Shown one piece after another: positions 52,094-59,177 of a stretch of DNA of 64,000 nt. How positions within the stretch are numbered: position 1 is the first letter of the stretch; the number at the start of each line of letters is the position of its first letter. The notes beneath the pieces are model-generated. The model worked only from the letters and a program-made list of their open reading frames with translations, had not been told where the DNA came from and ran no database searches. A program made the translations under genes and the position numbers. The stretch spans positions 168,154-232,153 of the forward strand of contig NZ_JAAGLU010000014.1 in the NCBI RefSeq assembly GCF_010550245.1, in the 5' to 3' direction. Origin of the DNA: Streptomyces sp. SID12501. Lineage in GTDB: Bacteria; Actinomycetota; Actinomycetes; Streptomycetales; Streptomycetaceae.

Positions 52094-52243
52094 TCAGTCG
52101 TTGCGGCCGTAGGCCTCGTTCAGCTCCGCCACCGCGTCCGTGCACTCGCCGGACGTGATGCGGTCGTAGACCTCCTGGCCGATCTGCACGGCTTCCGGGG
52201 AGGTCAAGTCGGTGGTGGACTCCTGGGACGTCGTGTCGAACAT
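52094..52243 (-). CDS. First gene of the AICE leftward operon, 49-residue protein
   Basis: 49 residues, ATG at 52241-52243 preceded by AGGAG at a spacing of 7. Sequence TSPEAVQIGQEVYDRITSGEC is helical and acidic. No family recognised. It is the first coding sequence after the regulated promoter and the rRNA-leader-like element. Confidence 0.6.
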   Translation of the reverse strand: MFDTTSQESTTDLTSPEAVQIGQEVYDRITSGECTDAVAELNEAYGRND

Positions 52244-52390
52244 GCGTTGACTCCTGAGGTGTCGTAGGTGTGGGCCGGCGCCGATCGGATCGGCGGGCCC
52301 CGTTCCCCTGCCTGCTTTGCTGCGTACGCCCGTCGTGGCCGGGCAGGGGAGGCAACCCATCGACCACCCGTGTTCAGGTGGCTGGGTCGG

Positions 52391-52413
52391 CACACTGTTG
52401 AGTTCTCAATCAA
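52391..52413 (-). promoter_or_regulatory. rRNA-leader-like antitermination element (boxA region) in the AICE leader
   Basis: On the minus strand the leader reads TTGATTGAGAACTCAACAG followed by TGTG. This closely resembles the boxA-containing leader of actinobacterial rRNA operons as I recall it (TTGTTTGAGAACTCAATAG then TGTG in mycobacteria). It sits between promoter and first gene, about 150 bases before the first start codon, where a Nus-type antitermination signal would act on this ~10-kb operon. Confidence 0.5.
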
Positions 52414-52463
52414 TTCGCGCTTCCTTCGTACTCACCCCTTGCGGGGCTTTCCTCCGGGCACAT

Positions 52464-52496
52464 CCATAGACTGGACCGGTGGACCGGTCCAGTCAA
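52464..52496 (-). promoter_or_regulatory. Main AICE promoter with GntR operator O1
   Basis: Minus-strand -35 TTGACT (52491-52496) and a -10 near 52464-52472 (AGTCTA/TATGGA) flank a perfect palindrome with 12-bp arms GACTGGACCGGT / ACCGGTCCAGTC and a GG centre (52469-52494). A repressor bound here would block the polymerase. The core TGGACCGGTCCA recurs in the other two operators. Confidence 0.6.
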
Positions 52497-52567
52497 GTCG
52501 GGCGGCATGAGCTTTGTCGACATTCGGAGCATTCCTGCTGGCCAGAGAGCTGAAAGAGCATCAAAAA

Positions 52568-52593
52568 AGCTGGACCGGCGGACCGGTCCAGCT
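52568..52593. promoter_or_regulatory. GntR operator O2
   Basis: AGCTGGACCGGC / ACCGGTCCAGCT around GG, one mismatch from perfect; same core as O1, 74 bases away and 21 bases beyond the GntR stop. The pair would allow looping or cooperative binding. Confidence 0.55.
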
Positions 52594-52613
52594 CTTCTAT
52601 GGGTAACTCAGGC

Positions 52614-53330
52614 CTACATCGCATAGGTCTCCACCTGCTCATAGTGGGGGGAGGGGGTGACCCCCTCTTCACATACGAGCGGGCGCCCTTGTTGGTCGTA
52701 CGCGGTGTGCAGGATGACGGCAACCGCCGTCGCCTCAGGCAGCGCCAGGTGGTGTGACTCGTGCTCAGTTGCGAGCCGCACCGTGGTCACGTCCACCCCC
52801 TCCGCCGGATAGCGGCCGGTCTGCCGACGAACGTAACGAGTCGTTCCCTCGGCGATCGGGGCGGTGTCCGCGAGGCGGGGCGAGGCTTCCGCGATCTCCG
52901 GCGGGAACCACGCTTCCGCGTAGCTGTGCGGGCTCCCGTCCGGGAGTCGGTGGAGTCGGATGCGCCGCAATGCGGAGACTCCCGAATCGATGCGCAGCGC
53001 GGTGGCCACGCGTACCGGGGGCTCGGCCCAATCCGGCTCACCCACCCTCTCGTAGGGCATGCCTCCAGAGATGCGGGCGGAACCCGCCCGTCGTGCGCCC
53101 GCAGGTCGCGCGACGGGGGTGTTCGTCACGACGAATCCCGTTCCCTGTTTGGCTACGACGACACCGTCGCTACGCAGCACGTCCATTGCTTTGATGGCGG
53201 TCGCACGCGACACCGACCACTGTTCCGCGAGGTCGCGTCCGGATGGCAGAGGCTCATCCGGAGCGAACTCGCCAGCGGCGATACGAGCACGTAGCGACTC
53301 CGCGATCTCCTCGTACTTCAGTAGGGCCAT
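52614..53330 (-). CDS. GntR/UTRA-family transcriptional regulator of the AICE
   Basis: 238 residues, ATG at 53328-53330 with GGGAAGTC upstream. The N-terminal winged helix (YEEIAESLRARIAAGEFAP, LAEQWSVSRATAIKAMDVL) precedes a UTRA ligand-binding domain (ALRRIRLHRLPDG, ESHHLALPEATAV). KorSA of pSAM2, the transfer repressor, is also a GntR regulator. The three related palindromes around this gene and its neighbours are the likely targets. Confidence 0.88.
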   Translation of the reverse strand: MALLKYEEIAESLRARIAAGEFAPDEPLPSGRDLAEQWSVSRATAIKAMDVLRSDGVVVAKQGTGFVVTNTPVARPAGARRAGSARISGGMPYERVGEPDWAEPPVRVATALRIDSGVSALRRIRLHRLPDGSPHSYAEAWFPPEIAEASPRLADTAPIAEGTTRYVRRQTGRYPAEGVDVTTVRLATEHESHHLALPEATAVAVILHTAYDQQGRPLVCEEGVTPSPHYEQVETYAM

Positions 53331-53352
53331 GACTTCCCTTCCGACACTCCAG

Positions 53353-53383
53353 GGTGGACTGGTCCACCGGTACACACCATACT
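53353..53383 (+). promoter_or_regulatory. GntR operator O3 and promoter of the SAM methyltransferase gene
   Basis: GGTGGACTGGTCCACC (53353-53368) shares the TGGAC[C/T]GGTCCA core with O1. Ten bases on, CATACT (53378-53383) looks like a -10, and the ATG at 53390 follows by six bases, so this transcript may be leaderless. The site lies between the GntR start and the divergent gene, so it can control both. Confidence 0.5.
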
Positions 53384-53389
53384 GCTGCT

Positions 53390-54208
53390 ATGTCGAATCG
53401 CGAATTGGCCCCCTCTGTCCTGCGCTTTTACGGCGAGACCGTGAACGAGGACAGCCGCCTGACTCGGTCGGCAGACGGCCGTCTCGAACTGGCCCGAACC
53501 AAAGAACTCCTGCGCCGCTTCCTACCGCCGGCCCCCGCGCGCGTGCTGGACGTCGGGGGCGGCACCGGAGCGCATGCGGAGTGGTTGGTGAAGGACGGAT
53601 ACGAGGTGTCCTTGGTGGACCCCGTTCCCCGCCACGTTGAACAAGCGTCCGCCGTCTGCCCGGCGTCCCTCGGAGACGCGCGGGACCTGGACGCGGCCGA
53701 TGACAGCTACGACGTCGTGCAACTACTCGGTCCGCTCTACCACTTGCCCGATGCTGGCGACCGCCGTCAGGCACTGTCAGAGGCGCGCCGCGTCGTGAAG
53801 CCGGGCGGGTTGGTAGCCGCAGCGGCGATCAACCGTTATGCCTCACTGTTCGAGCACGTCACATACGCGCACCTCCACACTGAGCGCATGCACGAGGCAG
53901 TCTCGAAGATCCTCCGAACTGGGGTGCACGATGGTGATCACTTCACCCTGGCGTACTTCCATCGTGGTGAGGAACTCGCTGATGAGCTTCGGCAAGCGGG
54001 GCTCAGCGACGTGCAGGTGTTCGGAATCGAGGGTCCGGCGTGGTCGCTCGTGAAAGCGGTGGAACAGCAACCGGGCGACGGCCCCACAGACGACCTGATC
54101 GCGGCCGCCATGGCAGCCGCGCGGATGGCTGAGCCATACCCGGAGTTGCTCGCCGCCAGTTCGCATCTGCTCGCGGTGGGACGGGCACCCGAGGACGCCA
54201 ACGGCTGA
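53390..54208 (+). CDS. Class I SAM-dependent methyltransferase (AICE cargo)
   Basis: 272 residues, ATG 53390. Motif I RVLDVGGGTGAHAEWL, the acidic residue after beta-2 VSLVDPVP, motif post-I DDSYDVVQLLGPLYHL, and RRVVKPGGLVAAA. It resembles small-molecule methyltransferases (UbiE/SmtA-like). Substrate unknown. It is the only rightward gene of the element and lies at the attR end, typical of cargo. Confidence 0.85.
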   Translation: MSNRELAPSVLRFYGETVNEDSRLTRSADGRLELARTKELLRRFLPPAPARVLDVGGGTGAHAEWLVKDGYEVSLVDPVPRHVEQASAVCPASLGDARDLDAADDSYDVVQLLGPLYHLPDAGDRRQALSEARRVVKPGGLVAAAAINRYASLFEHVTYAHLHTERMHEAVSKILRTGVHDGDHFTLAYFHRGEELADELRQAGLSDVQVFGIEGPAWSLVKAVEQQPGDGPTDDLIAAAMAAARMAEPYPELLAASSHLLAVGRAPEDANG

Positions 54209-54296
54209 CGTTTCATCCCATGGGCAGGGGCTGTTCTGAGGCCCGACCGGCCTCGCGACAGAGCCTTGTGGCCATCCTCTGGCCAACACAGATCGG

Positions 54297-54318
54297 ATGA
54301 TGCACCCCGGGGCATCAT
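54297..54318. terminator. Weak hairpin near the right end of the AICE
   Basis: ATGATGC / GCATCAT with an 8-base loop, 89 bases after the methyltransferase gene and 39 bases before attR. Confidence 0.4.
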
Positions 54319-54356
54319 GTGTGCAGGTCAGGGGCATGCCGCCGCGTGAAACCGGT

Positions 54357-54416
54357 CGGTCTTGAAAACCGTCGTGGCAGCGATGTCACCGTGAGTTCGA
54401 ATCTCACCGCTTCCGC
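54357..54416 (+). repeat. attR: second copy of the 60-bp tRNA-Ser repeat
   Basis: Exact copy of 40805-40864. Upstream sequence (CCGCGTGAAACCGGT) does not complete a tRNA, so this is the displaced 3' end of the chromosomal tRNA gene. Confidence 0.93.
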
Positions 54417-54440
54417 AGTGGTTCAGTGTGTGAGCCGATC

Positions 54441-54474
54441 AGGAGGGGCACCCCGACACCGGGGTGCCCCTCCT
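54441..54474 (+). terminator. Original tRNA-Ser terminator, displaced by the AICE
   Basis: Perfect 14-bp arms AGGAGGGGCACCCC / GGGGTGCCCCTCCT around a 6-base loop, 24 bases after attR. The same distance and form as the element-supplied hairpin next to attL. Confidence 0.75.
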
Positions 54475-54513
54475 GCGTGTTCGGCGCCGCAGGCCGCCGG
54501 CCCGCCCGGGGGT

Positions 54514-55380
54514 TCACCCCCGCCACCCCGTCATCCGCGCCGCCGAGGCAACGGTCGCCCGTGCCTCCCGTTCCGTAAGTCCCGTCTGGACGGCTGCTTC
54601 CACGAGAGGGGCCAGTAGAGCGGGCCCGATGCCGTTCTCGTACGCGCGGCAGGCTGCCCAGAAGAGGCGGGTGTTGCGTTGGCCCTCGTGGGCCGCGAGG
54701 ACGAACTGGACCAGGCCCTGGCCGTGTTCGCTCGGCGTGGGGGACGCGGAGCGGTGTGCGCGCGGCGGCGGTAGGAGGAGGCGCAGGAGGGACGGTGGGC
54801 AGCGGGCCGGGGTCAGGTGGGCCGTGCCGGGGGCCGTGCCGTAGACGCCGTGTTCGGTGCGGGAGCCGGGGCCGACGAGGTAGCCGCCGGCTCCTCTGAT
54901 GTCGATGCCGGGAGCCAGTCGGCTCGCCGAGTTGGGGACCACGGCGTCCGCGGGGCCGGTCAGCCAGAGATGGCGGCCGCCGGACGGGGTCAGGACGACC
55001 ACCGTCTCGGGGATCGTGAAGAGGTGGCGCAGTGCCAGTTCGCGCAGGGCCGCGGAGGAGTCCGTGCCCGACTTGGTGTCCAGGTCGATGCCGATGAGGT
55101 GGTGCGGGGGCAGGCCGCAGGCGATGCCGTAGCCGGTGGCCCAGGGGGCGGCGGCGAAGAGTTCGCGGATGCGGGACGGGTCGGTCGTGGCGTCGTACAC
55201 GCCGTGGCCCATGCCTCCGCACTCGCCGTGGCACGGGGGCGGGGCCGGGTCGTCGTGGTGGGGGGAGCGCAGGGCCGGGAGTTTCGTCCGGGACAGGGGG
55301 ATGACGGCCAGGCCGCGTTCGGCGGCTGACAGGGCGTGGGCGAGGGCCAGCGTCGTGGCCTGCCGGTCTGTGGTGGCCAT
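54514..55380 (-). CDS. Chromosomal bifunctional primase/polymerase (prim-pol) protein
   Basis: 288 residues, ATG at 55378-55380. Active-site motifs are intact: LIGIDLDTK and SGGRHLWLTG. An N-terminal zinc-like stretch CHGECGGMGHG, and a C-terminal helical part (LVQFVLAAHEGQRNTRL, EREARATVASAARM) as in the AICE primase. It lies outside the 60-bp repeats, so it is not part of this insertion. Either a chromosomal prim-pol common in streptomycetes, or the remnant of an older element at the same tRNA. Confidence 0.8.
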   Translation of the reverse strand: MATTDRQATTLALAHALSAAERGLAVIPLSRTKLPALRSPHHDDPAPPPCHGECGGMGHGVYDATTDPSRIRELFAAAPWATGYGIACGLPPHHLIGIDLDTKSGTDSSAALRELALRHLFTIPETVVVLTPSGGRHLWLTGPADAVVPNSASRLAPGIDIRGAGGYLVGPGSRTEHGVYGTAPGTAHLTPARCPPSLLRLLLPPPRAHRSASPTPSEHGQGLVQFVLAAHEGQRNTRLFWAACRAYENGIGPALLAPLVEAAVQTGLTEREARATVASAARMTGWRG

Positions 55381-55800
55381 GTTTCCATGTTCGTACTCAT
55401 GTTCGAAAAAGGGAAGGGTGCGTGGCCCTTCGGGGTCGTTTTGGCGGAATGGCTTGAAATGTGCGGGAACGCTTCGGCCCTTGCGTCCCTTGGGTCTCAG
55501 CCGTACTGGTTGGCGTGAATCACCCTCATTGGCCTGACCTGCAACTTCCGTGACTTGAAGAGGGTTTATCGACTTGTCATCACGCTTGAGGGGGAATGAT
55601 TGGTTCCGGGGTGGTTCGCCGGGGATTCGGTGGGCAATCCTGATCTCGCGACGCAGTGCACAGCGGCGAAGCAGCACCGGGGCGGGTGGCCAACTGCCTT
55701 GGGGCTAGAGGTGGTTCACGCATCACACGCACTACGCATCACGCGTACTTCGTACGGTCCGGCACTGGAGCCGGGGCGTACATGTTCTGGAGGAACAGAC
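55381..55800. other. Divergent promoter region between prim-pol and the secreted protein
   Basis: 420 bases without a gene. Near the prim-pol start, CATGTT recurs three times (55380-55405), giving a small dyad-like repeat. The 55500-55600 part is less GC-rich (GGGTTTATCGACTTGTCATC). CGCATCAC repeats at 55719 and 55735 precede the secreted protein gene. Confidence 0.4.
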
Positions 55801-56106
55801 ATGGCAAGCATCCGTACCGCCCGCGTTCTCGCCGCCGTCTCGGCTCTGCCCCTCGCCGCCGCGCTCTTCAGTGGCGTCGCGACGGCGGACAACGGCGCCT
55901 TCGCGGACGACGGATCGAACTCGGCCGTCGCCAGCATCATCGGCAGCGGCGTGGGCGGAAACAACAACGGCAACTCGTCCACCTCGCAGCAACAGGCGGT
56001 CGGCTCCGGCGCCTCGAACCAGAACAACACGGCACAGGTGAACGGCTCCGCCTTCACGGCCATCGACCAGTCCAACGCCGTCGTCAACTTCACCAACCTC
56101 TGGTGA
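55801..56106 (+). CDS. Small secreted Asn/Gln-rich protein
   Basis: 101 residues, ATG preceded by TGGAGGAACAGAC. Signal peptide (AAVSALPLAAALFSGVATA) followed by a mature part rich in Asn, Gln, Ser and Gly: GGNNNGNSSTSQQQAVGSG, SNQNNTAQVNGSAFTAIDQS. The spaced QQQAVG...NQNN pattern could favour beta-aggregation, like surface amyloids of streptomycetes (chaplins, rodlins), but it is not a member of either family by sequence. Function unknown. Confidence 0.7.
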   Translation: MASIRTARVLAAVSALPLAAALFSGVATADNGAFADDGSNSAVASIIGSGVGGNNNGNSSTSQQQAVGSGASNQNNTAQVNGSAFTAIDQSNAVVNFTNLW

Positions 56107-56235
56107 GCCGTGGGCCGGCTGGGGTGTGGGTCCCCGGCGGTCCTGAACTCCCTTGTGGGGAGCGCTTCACGGGGTGGTAACGCGTCTGCGCGGCGGCACG
56201 TACTTCGTGCCGCCGCGCAGGCGTTTTCCGGACCC

Positions 56236-56268
56236 TTGACACCCTCCATTATCTGACGGACAGTCAGA
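56236..56268 (+). promoter_or_regulatory. Promoter with TetR-like operator for the igr-like operon
   Basis: TTGACA (56236-56241) is a strong -35. The palindrome TCTGACGGACAGTCAGA (56252-56268) covers the expected -10 and ends 5 bases before the GTG at 56273. This palindrome style is usual for TetR regulators of acyl-CoA and steroid genes. Confidence 0.55.
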
Positions 56269-56272
56269 AACC

Positions 56273-57343
56273 GTGACCCACCTACCCAGTTATCAGCCCG
56301 GTCATCGGCCTGGTCCTCGGCCCGGTCCCCGCCTCGGTGATCCGCCCGGTGACCAACTCGCCGAGCGGCTCGCCGCGTTCGAAGGGCGCCCCGCCGTCAG
56401 CGGCGGTGTCGGCAAGGATCCCGTCAACGAGCCGATGATCCGGCACTGGTGCGAGGCGCTGGGCGACACGAGTGCGGCGTACGCCGGACCGGACGCCGTC
56501 GCGCCGCCCGCCATGCTCCAGGTGTGGACCATGGGCGGCCTCTCCGGGAATCCGGGCCGCTCGGCCGCGTACGAGGAACTGCTCGCCCTGCTCGACGACG
56601 CGGGCTGCACCTCGGTCGTCGCCACCGACTGCGAGCAGGATTATCTGCGGCCCCTGCGGCCGGGGGACCTGGTCGCCTTCGACTCGGTCCTCGAGTCGGT
56701 CTCCGGGCCCAAGACCACCAAGCTCGGCACCGGGTACTTCGTCACGACCCGGACGGACGTACGAGTGGATGGTGAGCCGGTGGGCACCCACCGCTTCCGG
56801 ATCCTCAAGTACGCGCCGGTACGCACGTACGCCCCCTCACGCGCCCCTGAGATACCCGAGATACCTGAGACGTCCGAGACACCTGCGGGGCAGAAACCCC
56901 AGGCCGCTCCCACCCTCACCCCCACCCCCACGCGCCCCCGGCCGGTCATCAACCGCGACAACGCCGGTTTCTGGGACGGTGTCGACCGGCACCAGCTCCT
57001 CATCCAACGCTGCCTCGGCTGCCGTACCCTCCGTTTCCCCTGGCTGCCGGGATGCAACGCCTGCGGCGGCGGCGAGTGGGACACCGTCGAGGCGTCCGGC
57101 GACGGCACCGTCTTCTCGTACGTCGTCCTGCACCACCCGCCCTTCCCGGCCTTCGACCCGCCCTACGCGGTCGGGCTGATCGAGCTCGCGGAGGGCGTCA
57201 GGATCGTCAGCAACGTGGTGGGCGTGCCGTACGACAAGGTGCGGATCGGGATGCCGGTGCGGCTGGAGTTCGTACGGTACGAGGAGGGGCAGCCGGCGCT
57301 TCCGGTGTTCCGGGGCGACCTTCCCGCGGAGGTGGGCGGATGA
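56273..57343 (+). CDS. MaoC-DUF35 fusion, ChsH2-like enoyl-CoA hydratase subunit
   Basis: 356 residues from GTG 56273. Residues ~25-185 are an N-terminal MaoC (hot-dog) domain (EPMIRHWCEALGDTSAAYAG; RPGDLVAFDSVLESVS). A Pro/Glu linker with small tandem repeats (EIPEIPETSETP) follows. The C-terminal DUF35 domain begins with a rubredoxin-like zinc ribbon (CLGCRTLRF, CNACGGGEW) and an OB fold. In mycobacteria ChsH2 has this domain order; it pairs with ChsH1 and uses the DUF35 part to bind the aldolase Ltp2. The two partner genes follow directly. Confidence 0.85.
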   Translation: MTHLPSYQPGHRPGPRPGPRLGDPPGDQLAERLAAFEGRPAVSGGVGKDPVNEPMIRHWCEALGDTSAAYAGPDAVAPPAMLQVWTMGGLSGNPGRSAAYEELLALLDDAGCTSVVATDCEQDYLRPLRPGDLVAFDSVLESVSGPKTTKLGTGYFVTTRTDVRVDGEPVGTHRFRILKYAPVRTYAPSRAPEIPEIPETSETPAGQKPQAAPTLTPTPTRPRPVINRDNAGFWDGVDRHQLLIQRCLGCRTLRFPWLPGCNACGGGEWDTVEASGDGTVFSYVVLHHPPFPAFDPPYAVGLIELAEGVRIVSNVVGVPYDKVRIGMPVRLEFVRYEEGQPALPVFRGDLPAEVGG

Positions 57344-57789
57344 GGGCCGGGGACGAGCTGCCGCCGCTGGAGATCGCGATCACACGCACGCTGATCGTCG
57401 CCGGGGCGATCGCGTCCCGTGACTTCCAGGACGTGCACCATGACGCCGAGTCGGCGCGGGCGAAGGGGTCCCCCGACATCTTCATGAACATCCTGACCAC
57501 GAACGGGCTGGTGGGACGGTACGTCACCGACTGTTTCGGGCCAACCGCGGTACTGCGCAAGCTCGCCATCCGTCTCGGCGCCCCCAACTACCCCGGCGAC
57601 ACCATGGTGTTGACCGGACGGATCGAGGACGTCGACGGCGAGGGTGAGGGTGAGGGCGACATGGTCGTCGTACGCGTCCTCGGGGCGAACGGGATCGGCC
57701 GGCACGTGTCCGCGACAGTGACCGTCTCCGTACCTCCATCCGTACCTCCATCCGTATCCCCGTCGACCTCGCGGGGAGGCACCCTGTGA
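57340..57789 (+). CDS. MaoC-family dehydratase, ChsH1-like
   Basis: 149 residues, ATG overlapping the previous stop (ATGA). The single hot-dog domain has SRDFQDVHHDAESARAKGSPDIF-type catalytic segment, best seen as DFQDVHHD with the hydratase Asp/His pair. An unusual C-terminal linker has a small repeat (SVPPSVPPSVSPS). It should form the hetero-complex with the ChsH2-like protein to hydrate 17-enoyl-type steroid CoA thioesters. Confidence 0.85.
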   Translation: MRAGDELPPLEIAITRTLIVAGAIASRDFQDVHHDAESARAKGSPDIFMNILTTNGLVGRYVTDCFGPTAVLRKLAIRLGAPNYPGDTMVLTGRIEDVDGEGEGEGDMVVVRVLGANGIGRHVSATVTVSVPPSVPPSVSPSTSRGGTL

Positions 57790-58952
57790 CCCTGCACGCG
57801 CGCGACGACCTAGGCGGTCGTGCGGCCATCGTCGGCATCGGGGCCACCGAGTTCTCCAAGGACTCGGGGCGCAGCGAGCTGCGGCTGGCCGTGGAGGCGG
57901 TGCGGGCCGCGCTCGACGACGCCGGGCTGACGCCCGCCGACGTGGACGGCATGGTCACGTTCACGATGGACACCAGCCCGGAGATCACCGTCGCGCAGGC
58001 CGCCGGTATCGGGGAGCTGTCCTTCTTCTCCCGGGTCCACTACGGCGGGGGCGCCGCCTGCGCGACCGTGCAGCAGGCCGCGCTCGCCGTCGCGGCCGGG
58101 GTGGCCGAGGTCGTCGTCTGCTACCGGGCGTTCAACGAGCGGTCGGGGCGGCGGTTCGGGTCGGGGGTGCAGCGGCGGGAGCCGTCGGCGGAGGGAGTGG
58201 CGCTCGGCTGGTCGCTGCCGTTCGGGCTGCTCACGCCCGCCTCCTGGGTGGCGATGGCGGCGCAGCGGTACCTGTACGCGTACGGGCTGTCGCCGGAGGC
58301 GTTCGGGCAGGTCGCCGTCCGCGGCCGGAAGTACGCGGCGACCAATCCGGCCGCCTGGTTCCACGGCCGGCCCATCACCCTCGCCGACCACGCGGCCTCG
58401 CGCTGGATCGCCGAGCCGCTGCGGCTGCTGGACTGCTGCCAGGAGACGGACGGCGGCCAGGCGGTCGTCGTCACCTCCGTCGAACGGGCGCGCGAGCTGC
58501 GGCAGTCGCCCGTCGTCGTCGCGGCGGCGGCTCAGGGCGCCGGCCGAGCGCAGGAACAGATGACCAGCTTCTACCGCGACGACCTCACCGGGCTCCCGGA
58601 GATGGGCGTGGTGGCCCGTCAGCTGTGGCGGACCGCCGGGGTGGGCCCGGCCGACATCGACGTCGCCATCCTGTACGACCACTTCACACCGTTCGTGCTG
58701 ATGCAGCTGGAGGAGTTCGGCTTCTGCGCACCGGGTGAGGCGGCGGATTTCGTCGCGGCCGAGGGGCTGCCCCTGAACACGCACGGGGGTCAGCTCGGGG
58801 AGGCGTACCTGCACGGCATGAACGGCATCGCGGAGGCGGTACGACAGCTCCGCGGAACCTCCGTCAACCAGGTGCCGGGCGCGGAAACAGCGCTGGTCAC
58901 AGCAGGTACGGGGGTGCCGACCTCGGGGCTGGTGCTGACGGCCGCCGGATGA
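57786..58952 (+). CDS. Lipid-transfer protein/thiolase-fold aldolase, Ltp2-like
   Basis: 388 residues from GTG 57786, coupled to the upstream gene. Thiolase fold (AAIVGIGATEFSKDSGR, HYGGGAACATVQQAAL, NTHGGQLGEAYLHGMNGI). The thiolase Cys is not in the usual place, as in SCP-x/Ltp proteins. In mycobacteria Ltp2 cleaves the last steroid side-chain unit by retro-aldol reaction with the ChsH2 DUF35 domain. The order here supports that role on a steroid or similar branched side chain. Confidence 0.87.
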   Translation: MTLHARDDLGGRAAIVGIGATEFSKDSGRSELRLAVEAVRAALDDAGLTPADVDGMVTFTMDTSPEITVAQAAGIGELSFFSRVHYGGGAACATVQQAALAVAAGVAEVVVCYRAFNERSGRRFGSGVQRREPSAEGVALGWSLPFGLLTPASWVAMAAQRYLYAYGLSPEAFGQVAVRGRKYAATNPAAWFHGRPITLADHAASRWIAEPLRLLDCCQETDGGQAVVVTSVERARELRQSPVVVAAAAQGAGRAQEQMTSFYRDDLTGLPEMGVVARQLWRTAGVGPADIDVAILYDHFTPFVLMQLEEFGFCAPGEAADFVAAEGLPLNTHGGQLGEAYLHGMNGIAEAVRQLRGTSVNQVPGAETALVTAGTGVPTSGLVLTAAG

Positions 58953-59066
58953 GCGCGACCGTCCGGCCGGCCAGTGGGCCCGGGGTTCCCTCTACTACTG
59001 GAGGAGCAGCCTCCGTACTACCGCTGTACGACCCCTCAGGGTTGAACCCTCATAGTCCCGTACCCG

Positions 59067-59091
59067 GCCTCCACCTTCAGGAGGTGGAGGC
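59067..59091 (+). terminator. Terminator after the igr-like operon
   Basis: Perfect 10-bp arms GCCTCCACCT / AGGTGGAGGC with a 5-base loop, 114 bases after the Ltp2-like gene. Confidence 0.65.
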
Positions 59092-59177
59092 AGCCCCCTT
59101 CCTACAACCTGAGGCGGACGTGGCTTCGGGACCTGCGGCCGATCCGCCCGAGTAGGGGGCGAACCTAGCGTAGAGCC

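Larger units (their letters stand above)
40805..54416. mobile_element. AICE (actinomycete integrative and conjugative element) in tRNA-Ser
   Basis: A 13.6-kb element bounded by perfect 60-bp repeats. It has, from the tRNA end, integrase, excisionase, repeat-rich region, DUF3631 ATPase, prim-pol, TraB-like FtsK translocase, DNA methyltransferase, SpdB-like protein, small proteins, GntR regulator and SAM methyltransferase. This is the AICE plan known from pSAM2, with a prim-pol replication module instead of RepSA. Transfer in these elements is of double-stranded DNA by a single FtsK-like protein. All essential genes look intact, so it may be active. No antibiotic resistance or metabolic cargo is seen. 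Confidence 0.92.

Noticed and set aside
54343..54416. A second complete tRNA-Ser at the right end of the AICE.
   Set aside because: Only the 3' 60 bases match; the D arm and 5' acceptor strand are missing upstream.
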